64,000 nt of DNA. Origin: an uncultured Collinsella sp. (lineage in GTDB: Bacteria; Actinomycetota; Coriobacteriia; Coriobacteriales; Coriobacteriaceae). The position numbers and the translations under genes are program-made. Numbering within the stretch: the stretch's first letter is position 1; the number at the start of each line of letters is the position of its first letter. Shown one piece after another: positions 58,052 to 64,000 of the stretch. Location of the stretch: assembly GCA_902491765.1 (NCBI GenBank), contig CABUIY010000007.1:1-64000 (forward strand). The letters run 5' to 3'. Under the pieces are notes generated by a model. It ran no database searches. It worked only from the letters and a program-made list of their open reading frames with translations, and had not been told where the DNA came from.

Positions 58052-59290
58052 CTATGCGGCGGGCAGCTCGATGGTGAATATCGTGTGTTCGGGCGTCGAT
58101 TCACATGCAACGGTACCACCGTGCGCGCATACGATCTCCTTGGCAATAGCAAGGCCCAGACCGGCAACACCGCGATTGGTCGCACGCGCCGCATCCAGGC
58201 GATAGAACTTCTCAAAGATCACCTTGAGCTTAGCCGCAGGGATAGGATCGCCCTGATTGATAAAGCGCACGCGCACGCCGCCATCGTCTTGGCGCCCGGC
58301 CTCAATCGTGATAGTCGAGCCCTCATAGCTATAGGCGACGGCGTTTTTCATGATGTTGTTGAACACGCGGGCCATCTTGTCGCCATCCACGAGCACCGTC
58401 AGGTCCTCGCGAATATCAACTTGGACTTCCTTATGCTGCTCGTTGAGGATGGGATAGAACTCGTCAGCCACCTGAGCCAGCAGCAACCCCAGATCAACAT
58501 AGCCGCGCGTGAGCACGATATCGTGGAAGTCAAAGCGCGTGATATCGAAGAACTCTTCGATGAGCGTATCGAGCCGGTGCGCCTTGTCGAGCGCCACGCC
58601 CGTAAAGTGCGCACGTTGCTCAAGCGGCAAATCGGGAGCCTCCTGCAGGAGCGAAAGATAGCCCACCACGCTGGCGAGCGGGGTGCGTAGGTCATGTGCC
58701 AAGTACGTGACCAGATCGTCCTTGCGATGCGACTCGTCACGCAGAGCTTGTTGCACCTTGCGCTCACGGTCACGCACGCGGTTAAGGGCGCCCTCGACCT
58801 CCAAGAAGTCGCCGTCGATGTTGTCCCAGGTGTCGGGGTGATCGATCAGGCGATCTTGAATACGAGCGGCCAGCACACAATCGGCATGCTGCTCGCCCTG
58901 CTCGTAGCCCTGGTAGTACAGGGCGCGGCCGCACAAGAACAGCACGCACACGGCAAGCGCCAGCACAAAGCCAAGCATGTTGAATACAAAGCCGGCATCA
59001 AACAGCACCGGCCCTTCGATGCCGCCGAGCGCCATGGCGCCAATCGCCAACGTCATGGCCCACGCGGCGCCGCCAATCACCACGCAGCGGCACACGATCT
59101 CAAATCGATCGATCAGCAAAAAGCCGACAAGCAGCACCGCCAAGATTCCGACGATGTTGTCGATGCCAATCAGCAGCAGGCTCAGCAAAAAGAGCAGCAC
59201 CGTTGCAAGCGCGCGGTTGTCGACGACCGACCTCACGTATTCAAAGAGCCGATCGGGCACCTCGAACGCTTGCCTATCGTCTTTTGTCAT
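58052..59290 (-). CDS. VanS-like sensor histidine kinase
   Basis: A 412-residue kinase. Four or five N-terminal membrane helices (residues about 25-145) with very short loops suggest sensing within the membrane. The core has the His in VTYLAHDLRTPLASVVGYL, N box FNNIMKNAVAYSYEGS, and G2 GVAGLGLAIAKEIVCAHGG. It is closest in layout to VanS-type kinases of the D-Ala-D-Lac/D-Ser systems and their housekeeping relatives. The start at 59290 has GAGGATC upstream; the frame runs to 59455 without a site. It lies 26 bases after the regulator gene. Confidence 0.9.
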   Translation of the reverse strand: MTKDDRQAFEVPDRLFEYVRSVVDNRALATVLLFLLSLLLIGIDNIVGILAVLLVGFLLIDRFEIVCRCVVIGGAAWAMTLAIGAMALGGIEGPVLFDAGFVFNMLGFVLALAVCVLFLCGRALYYQGYEQGEQHADCVLAARIQDRLIDHPDTWDNIDGDFLEVEGALNRVRDRERKVQQALRDESHRKDDLVTYLAHDLRTPLASVVGYLSLLQEAPDLPLEQRAHFTGVALDKAHRLDTLIEEFFDITRFDFHDIVLTRGYVDLGLLLAQVADEFYPILNEQHKEVQVDIREDLTVLVDGDKMARVFNNIMKNAVAYSYEGSTITIEAGRQDDGGVRVRFINQGDPIPAAKLKVIFEKFYRLDAARATNRGVAGLGLAIAKEIVCAHGGTVACESTPEHTIFTIELPAA

Positions 59291-59316
59291 ATCAAGATCC
59301 TCACAAGCGAAAAGCG

Positions 59317-60012
59317 TTATTCGATGATGTAGCCGACGCCCCAGACGTTTTTGATAAAGCGTGGCTTTTGTGCGTCGTCGCCGATCTTTTCGCGCAAGTG
59401 GCGAATATGCACCATCACCGTATTGTTGGAGCCGGGCATAAAGTCCTCGTTCCACACCGCGCGGAACAGGTCCTCCACGGCCACCACGCTGCCGCGATGC
59501 TCGACCAGATACAGCAAGATTGAATACTCGGTGGGCGTGAGGCGAACCGGTGAACCGTCTACTGTCACGGAACGAGCATCGCGGTTGATCTCCAAGCCGT
59601 CGAGCTGAATGGTCGGCGACTCGGCCGCCTGTGCACGGCTACCGTAGCTGGTGTAGCGGCGAAGCTGAGCGTGCACGCGCGCGATGAGCTCCGGCGGACG
59701 GAACGGCTTAACCACGTAATCGTCCGCGCCAAGCGAAAGGCCCCCGATCTTCTCTTGCTGGGCATCGCGCGCCGTCAGCATGATCACGGGATAGGTATGG
59801 CTGGAACGGATCGTACGCAGCAGCTCAAACCCATCGATATCGGGCAGCATGACATCAAGCAGCGCCAGATCGAACTCCTGCTCCAAAATCGCCTTGGCAG
59901 CATCGGCCCCGCTATAGGCAATCTGGACATCAAAGCCCTCTTTTGTAAGGCAGATGCCAACCAAGTCGGCGATGGCCTTCTCGTCATCAACTACCAAAAT
60001 GCGCTCGTTCAT
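59317..60012 (-). CDS. VanR-like OmpR-family response regulator
   Basis: A 231-residue regulator. The receiver has ILVVDDEKAIADLV, the phospho-acceptor Asp in LALLDVMLPDIDG and YVVKPFRPPEL. The winged helix has LTPTEYSILLYLVEHRGSVV and NNTVMVHIRHLREKIGDD, the VanR-type recognition helix. It is divergent from the D,D-carboxypeptidase gene, with 197 bases between starts, which suggests cell-wall control of that gene. No vanHAX-type resistance genes are present in the window, so this is not evidence of glycopeptide resistance. Confidence 0.92.
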   Translation of the reverse strand: MNERILVVDDEKAIADLVGICLTKEGFDVQIAYSGADAAKAILEQEFDLALLDVMLPDIDGFELLRTIRSSHTYPVIMLTARDAQQEKIGGLSLGADDYVVKPFRPPELIARVHAQLRRYTSYGSRAQAAESPTIQLDGLEINRDARSVTVDGSPVRLTPTEYSILLYLVEHRGSVVAVEDLFRAVWNEDFMPGSNNTVMVHIRHLREKIGDDAQKPRFIKNVWGVGYIIE

Positions 60013-60164
60013 GCGTGCTCCTCTCGCGCTCCATTATGCCTGAGGCGACGCACGCCACACACAACAAGCGTGGGTGATTAAGCCGGCCTTAAGCACCCTT
60101 GTGCCCGTTCAGGTGCGGATGTGGGCCAAGCGCGCACGCGATGATCGCCGACGCCGGCAAACGA

Positions 60165-60170
60165 TATACT
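60165..60170 (+). promoter_or_regulatory. -10 element of the carboxypeptidase gene
   Basis: TATACT, 40 bases before the GTG start chosen for the gene. It rules out the more upstream frames as start sites. No good -35 is seen, which fits activator control. Confidence 0.45.
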
Positions 60171-60209
60171 CTAGTTCCAGAAGAGACCATCCCGTCGAAA
60201 GCGAAATCC

Positions 60210-61550
60210 GTGAAGTCCCTCACCTCTTTTGCAAAGCGCTCAGCCCAGCTTGCCGCCGGCTTTGTCTGCGCTATCGCCCTTGCCGCTGGCGCGCCCACCG
60301 TCGCCGGCGCCCAAGTGCTCACGACCGACAATGTTTGCGGCAAAACCGCCGATGCGCGCGGCATCACGGCCGAAAACCTGCCCGATATCGATGCGACCAA
60401 TGCCCTCGTCATGGGCAAAGACGGCACCGTCTACTATGGGCGCGGCGCCGATGAGCAGGTCAAGATTGCCTCGATCACCAAGGTCATGACCGCAATCCTA
60501 ACCGTCGAGAATTGCAAGATGGACGAGAAGGTCACGGTGAGCAACGCCGCAGCCACCGTGGGTAATTCGACCGCCGGCTTGCTCGAAGGCGACGAGCTTA
60601 CCGTGGAGCAGGCACTGCGCGGCCTGATGATTCCCTCGGGCAACGACGCCGCCATCGTGCTCGCCGAATATGTGGGCAAGAAAATCGACCCTAAGACCAA
60701 AGACGCCGAGGCCACATTTGTGAAGGCCATGAACGAGCGCGCTAAGAAGCTCGGCTGCACCGGTACGCTTTTTGAAAACCCGCATGGTCTGGACTTTGAT
60801 GAGTGGGCTGGCGATATGCACTCAACCGCACACGACGTAGCGCTGATGATGCAGGAGGCCATGAAAAACGACACGATCCGCGAGGTCGTAGCGAGCGAGG
60901 ATTCCTGGATCGAGGTCACGGGCGCCGACGGCACCGACCATTCGCATTCCATGGACACGCATAACTATTTGCTGGGCCAAGATGGCAACATCGGTGGCAA
61001 GACTGGCACCACCGACGATGCAGGCTATTGCTTTACGAGCGCCTACAACCGCGACGGCGACGAGATCTACACCGTTATTTTGAACTCCACCACCACCGAT
61101 CAGCGCTTTACCGATACCGCCGCCCTTGCCAATTGGTACTACGGTCACAAGGTGACGGTCGCAATCGCCAACACGCAGGAAAAGACCGCCAACGGCAACC
61201 CGCTTATGGCACGCATTAGCCAGACAGATTGGACGGACAAGACGATCGACGCCACGCTCGCCGACCCCGCCGCACAGGCAACGGTGTTCTCACTCGCCGG
61301 CGAAGTGACCGAAAAAGTTAGCTACGATGACCTTTCGGGCACGGTGCATGTTGGCGACAAGGTAGGCAGCGTTACGCTCAAGCAGGACGGCACCAAGGTC
61401 GCCGTCATGGACTTGGTTGCCGACGAGGAAGGCACAGGGCCGAATCCCATTGAATGGCTCCTCGTGAAGCTCGACCGCCTGGGCCGCCGCATCGACAACC
61501 GCCCGCTCACAGCCGAGAGCGAGACCGTAGCCAAGGCTCCCGAGGTGTAG
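60210..61550 (+). CDS. dacA: D-alanyl-D-alanine carboxypeptidase (DacA/PBP5 type, S11 family)
   Basis: A 446-residue secreted or membrane-tethered peptidase that trims the terminal D-Ala of peptidoglycan stems. It has a signal peptide (residues 1-33, SAQLAAGFVCAIALAAG) and the catalytic motifs SITK (88-91), SGN (143-145) and KTGTT (264-268). The C-terminal part (about 330-410) is a second beta domain, and the tail IEWLLVKLDRLGRRID could form an amphipathic membrane anchor. The start is GTG 60210, since a -10 lies at 60165 and the signal peptide begins here. It is divergent from VanR/VanS-like genes and ends at a terminator. Confidence 0.93.
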   Translation: MKSLTSFAKRSAQLAAGFVCAIALAAGAPTVAGAQVLTTDNVCGKTADARGITAENLPDIDATNALVMGKDGTVYYGRGADEQVKIASITKVMTAILTVENCKMDEKVTVSNAAATVGNSTAGLLEGDELTVEQALRGLMIPSGNDAAIVLAEYVGKKIDPKTKDAEATFVKAMNERAKKLGCTGTLFENPHGLDFDEWAGDMHSTAHDVALMMQEAMKNDTIREVVASEDSWIEVTGADGTDHSHSMDTHNYLLGQDGNIGGKTGTTDDAGYCFTSAYNRDGDEIYTVILNSTTTDQRFTDTAALANWYYGHKVTVAIANTQEKTANGNPLMARISQTDWTDKTIDATLADPAAQATVFSLAGEVTEKVSYDDLSGTVHVGDKVGSVTLKQDGTKVAVMDLVADEEGTGPNPIEWLLVKLDRLGRRIDNRPLTAESETVAKAPEV

Positions 61551-61580
61551 GGCTGGGGGAACATTACATTTGAGATTGGA

Positions 61581-61606
61581 GAGGCGTCCAACGGGCGCCT
61601 CTTTTT
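61581..61606 (+). terminator. terminator of dacA
   Basis: GAGGCGTCC (61581-61589) pairs with GGGCGCCTC (61593-61601) with one wobble, followed by TTTTT. It lies 31 bases past the stop. Confidence 0.9.
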
Positions 61607-61710
61607 GAATACCTCTTAAACGGGATGCGTCAGAATCACCAAAGCGACATTGCTAGCCGTTTACCTTCGCTGTGTCTTTTCGGACCTTGAAAACGGGTCC
61701 ACCGGGCATG

Positions 61711-62862
61711 CTAGTAGATCCTTTCGACCTCCTTGGTCAAGGCCCTGAAAAGATCCCCAGCTGAGGGGTCTGCCCCAGGACACAGCGATTGCCAGGCACC
61801 CGTTTCTCCGATGGTGCCCGCACTCGTCATAACAAGATCGTCGCTCCGCCTGCGAATGGAGACACTAACGGAGCGGCCATTATGGAACCCATGGATATCG
61901 ACTTTATTTATGCGCCCATCAGCTAGATAACTAATCATGACATTGATGCTGTCACCATACTCCGGCAATTCGAAGCCGTGGGAATCCATCAATAGCTTCA
62001 CGTCCTGATGGTAAATGCGGGCCTCGACGACATTCTTGGGCATCTTCCCCGTCTTTGTTGGAGAGCAAAAGCTGATGCTTGGCTCCTCTTCGCTCATGCC
62101 TCGGTCAAACCTAAGCATGCACGGGCATACCGACTCAATGGTTCGCAAGGCGTCCGCCGCGACCTTTTCCTCGGTAAACATCTCCACGTCGATGCCGTTT
62201 TCTTCCATATAGGCACGGTTTTTACGTTGAAGCTCTAGCCGAGCCGCAGCCTCCCCATCTCCACGCTGTTCCCAATTTCCGGAGTCGGCGACATTTCGAT
62301 CGAATGTAGAATCAACGGAACATGGCGCTTGCTGTTGAGTCTGATCACTGTCGCCGAGACGCCTTAGCTCGGAGCGTCTCATCAGTAGTGTCACAATATC
62401 AAACAGCCAACCAAATCCAAAAAGGCCAAAGGTAAAGAGATATAGAAAGAAGCTACCCCACATCCGTGCATACGCCCTATGAGCGCCCGACCACCCAAGA
62501 AGGAAGCATAGCAAAAGCGCCTTGTTTGCCCTGTCAACCGACGTAATCTCTCGAGTGAGAGATTTCTGTTCAGGCTTCGTCAAAGGTGTAATTTCATGCG
62601 ATGAAACAGTAATTGAGGACGTCCTTGACGCCGAGCTCCGAGCGCCTGATTTAGCAACGGCGCGAGCGACATCCCCAACTCCGACGGTCGTTCTGCTGTA
62701 TACGGCATTGTAAGCAGCCTTCTTCGGATTTTTGATCCACCCCATGCCCTTCTTACCATAGCCGGGGATTATCGCCCGCTTTACCGCGCGCTTCGCTCTG
62801 CCGGTCGTTCTTGCCTTGAGTGATGTCTTTAGATTCGGCTTACGCAGCCCGACCTTTACCAT
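61711..62862 (-). CDS. TM2-domain protein of unknown function
   Basis: A 383-residue protein. A basic N-terminal region (residues 1-60) contains KRAVKRAIIPGYGKKGMGWI and NPKKAAYNAVYSRTT, a pattern I have seen at the start of various Gram-positive mobile-element proteins. Residues about 118-170 form a TM2 domain (ALLLCFLLGWSGAHRAYARM and FGLFGFGWLFDIVTLLMRR). The C-terminal domain (about 210-383) is unidentified. GGAGTAG precedes the ATG at 62862. Base composition is more AT-rich than the neighbours, and it lies beside tRNA-Ser with repeats, so it may be horizontally acquired. Confidence 0.7.
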   Translation of the reverse strand: MVKVGLRKPNLKTSLKARTTGRAKRAVKRAIIPGYGKKGMGWIKNPKKAAYNAVYSRTTVGVGDVARAVAKSGARSSASRTSSITVSSHEITPLTKPEQKSLTREITSVDRANKALLLCFLLGWSGAHRAYARMWGSFFLYLFTFGLFGFGWLFDIVTLLMRRSELRRLGDSDQTQQQAPCSVDSTFDRNVADSGNWEQRGDGEAAARLELQRKNRAYMEENGIDVEMFTEEKVAADALRTIESVCPCMLRFDRGMSEEEPSISFCSPTKTGKMPKNVVEARIYHQDVKLLMDSHGFELPEYGDSINVMISYLADGRINKVDIHGFHNGRSVSVSIRRRSDDLVMTSAGTIGETGAWQSLCPGADPSAGDLFRALTKEVERIY

Positions 62863-62964
62863 ATTTCTACTCCATCCCCTAGGAACCCCACACCGGGGTG
62901 CACGAGCACGCCTGGGTCTCCCCGTTTTCAAGCGCCCCGTGTTTGCCTAATGTTCACGCCCTTT

Positions 62965-63246
62965 CGGACTCTAATCCCCAGCTGCCATTCTTGATAATAA
63001 AAAAGGGCCCCAAATGGGACCCTTCTTCAAAGTCATACTGGCGGAGAGCTGGGGATGTCCGGGCATGCTGCGCATGCCCTCCGGCTTCAAAGCCTGGCGG
63101 CTTTTCGCCCACGGGCTACAAACGCTTTCGCGTTTGCTTAACGCCCGTGCCCTCTCGGGTTCGAATCCCCAGCTAACGTGGTTCAACTAAAAAAGGGCCC
63201 CTTTCGGAACCCTTCTTTAAAGTCTTACTGGCGGAGAGCTGGGGAT
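62965..63246. repeat. tandem partial duplication of the tRNA-Ser 3' end with terminators
   Basis: Two 91-92-bp units (62965-63056 and 63156-63246) share about 75% identity. Each begins with a plus-strand T-arm-like piece (in unit 2 GGGTTCGAATCCCCAGCT, 63157-63174), then a terminator hairpin (AAGGG.CCC type at 63003-63023 and 63193-63213), then the complement of the tRNA-Ser 3' end. In unit 2 the T-arm piece is the exact inverse of 63237-63254. Between the units (63057-63155) are several GC-rich hairpins. Resembles an att site or template-switch scar. Confidence 0.6.
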
Positions 63247-63319
63247 TCGAACCCCAGATGCCCTTTTGGGGCATACTCGCTTAGCAGGCGAGCACCTTCG
63301 GCCTCTCGGTCAGCTCTCC
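63229..63319 (-). tRNA. tRNA-Ser (anticodon GCT)
   Basis: A complete class II tRNA on the minus strand: acceptor GGAGAGC/GCTCTCC with discriminator G and encoded CCA, anticodon stem CTCGC/GCGAG with loop CTGCTAA, long variable arm (TATGCCCCAAAAGGGCAT region), and T arm CTGGGGTTCGAATCCCCAG. It decodes AGC and AGT. A terminator follows at 63193-63213. The 3' end is duplicated 190 bp downstream. Confidence 0.97.
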
Positions 63320-63424
63320 GTAACAGCCGTTCTATAGTAACCAAACAGCCGAAGTTGGGCAAGGGGAATTTTGAGGCGTTTCCTCTTTTACCTCTCTTTT
63401 ACCAGTAAACGTCTCAGTCAATCA

Positions 63425-63479
63425 TCTCAACCTGTAACATCTGCAGGCCGTAATCCCCTCCAGATGTTACAGGTTGAGA
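63425..63479. repeat. 19-bp perfect hairpin
   Basis: TCTCAACCTGTAACATCTG (63425-63443) is the exact complement of 63461-63479, with a 17-base loop. No T tract. It lies downstream of the second AAA ATPase gene, 49 bases after its stop. Confidence 0.6.
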
Positions 63480-63528
63480 CAAAGATACAAGGACGGCCCC
63501 AGCGACAGCGCGGACAGCCCATTCTTTA

Positions 63529-64000
63529 TTAGTCCTCTCGAACGGTCTCCAACAGATAATCGCGCATGTACGGAATTGCAAACGAAACACAGCCATAGCC
63601 CGCGGGCTCAATCAACCCCGCATCGATCAGACGCTTGCGATATGACCCAACTTTGTTCGCCGACAAACCCATCTTCTTGGCGATATCGCCGTTGGCGATA
63701 TCGACGCCCTCGCATTGAGCCATCGCCGCGAGATACTGAAACTGCCGTTCCGACACCCTGCGCAGCGCTGGGGCAATCACCATAGCATTAAAGCTATCAA
63801 GAGCCGCCTGGATACCCTTACGAGCCGCCTCTTCGCTCACGCTCTCCGCCCCACTGCGCGCAGCAACCTGCCAAGCGTAATATCCGACCAGCTGGACCAT
63901 AAAGGGATAGCCTGCCGAAGCTTTTGTTAATAGCTCAGCGGCACCTTTGTCGAGCTCCTTGCCCGCTCGTCTCATCGTATCCTCAAACGATCCGCCAACT
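63529..64000 (-). CDS. AAA-family ATPase, C-terminal part (cut by window edge)
   Basis: The frame stays open to the right edge (VGGSFEDT precedes the internal Met at 63975), so the 5' part with the P loop lies outside. The visible 157 residues match the end of the ATPase at 11655-12746: GYPFMVQLVGYYAWQVAAR, AMVIAPALRRVSERQFQYL, a winged-helix region (KKMGLSANKVGSYRKRLIDA) and CVSFAIPYMRDYLLE. So it is a paralogue. Its job is unknown. It reads towards the tRNA-Ser repeat region, with a hairpin after the stop. Confidence 0.8.
   Translation of the reverse strand, partial: VGGSFEDTMRRAGKELDKGAAELLTKASAGYPFMVQLVGYYAWQVAARSGAESVSEEAARKGIQAALDSFNAMVIAPALRRVSERQFQYLAAMAQCEGVDIANGDIAKKMGLSANKVGSYRKRLIDAGLIEPAGYGCVSFAIPYMRDYLLETVRED

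Noticed and set aside
58052..60012. Glycopeptide resistance cluster
   Set aside because: Only VanR/VanS-like proteins are present, with no vanH, vanA/B ligase or vanX. Such regulators are common in susceptible actinobacteria.
62898..63408. Plus-strand frames near tRNA-Ser
   Set aside because: They read through the tRNA complement, terminators and duplicated tRNA ends, a typical false gene.

Overview
The window is 64 kb of a high-GC Gram-positive chromosome. The gene set (divergent kdpFABC and kdpDE, feoAAB with a FeoB-associated protein, a GlnR-type regulator, nickel lactate-racemase genes, paired YhgE/Pip proteins, VanRS-like and PhoBR-like systems) and the protein character point to a Coriobacteriia gut actinomycete, most likely Collinsella. 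This assignment rests on recognition of protein families, not on a database search.

Layout. 1-1.9 kb is a low-GC patch: an IS110 transposase tail, a Tat-exported C39-like cysteine protease and a small lipoprotein. 1.9-8.3 kb (minus strand) holds ligA, an HtrA/DegP protease, a GlnR-like regulator and a glutamine synthetase-like gene whose active site is eroded. 8.4-9.3 kb is a HepT/MntA toxin-antitoxin pair whose antitoxin carries an extra ribbon-helix-helix domain. 9.3-15.3 kb has LacI and GntR regulators, an AAA ATPase, a regulator remnant and an enoate-reductase-like flavoenzyme. 15.5-23.8 kb is the complete Kdp potassium system, including a 28-residue KdpF. 23.9-27.2 kb is a ferrous iron operon. 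27.4-30.7 kb holds an HPr-like protein, aspS and serB. 30.7-35.4 kb has two convergent lactate racemase units, larB-larC1-tetR and larA-larD. 36.4-44 kb holds ppc, hisS, a deleted MFS gene, an M20 amidohydrolase and a DMT transporter. 44.4-51.8 kb holds two YhgE/Pip proteins and htpG. 52-54.7 kb is an orphan CpsC-CpsD-CpsB tyrosine-phosphorylation module. 54.8-61.6 kb holds PhoBR-like, PstB and VanRS-like genes and a D,D-carboxypeptidase. 61.7-64 kb holds a TM2-domain protein, tRNA-Ser(GCT) with tandem partial duplications, and a second AAA ATPase cut by the window edge.

The most striking non-coding content is a set of large nested palindromes at gene 3' ends. Family 1 (33180-33304, 36231-36357 and decayed copies at 35968-36230) has 29-bp outer arms and 14/15-bp inner arms that differ between copies yet remain self-complementary, around three invariant unpaired boxes. 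Family 2 (41561-41644, 44235-44334, 49629-49728) has varying stems, a constant single-base bulge and a TTNT tetraloop, and two copies share a linked hairpin in opposite orientation. Together with a triple hairpin array upstream of hisS and a fold-back copy of the tRNA-Ser T arm, this suggests a structured DNA or RNA repeat system worth genome-wide analysis.

Starts were chosen by Shine-Dalgarno spacing where possible. Long open frames antisense to real genes are frequent and were treated as high-GC artefacts.
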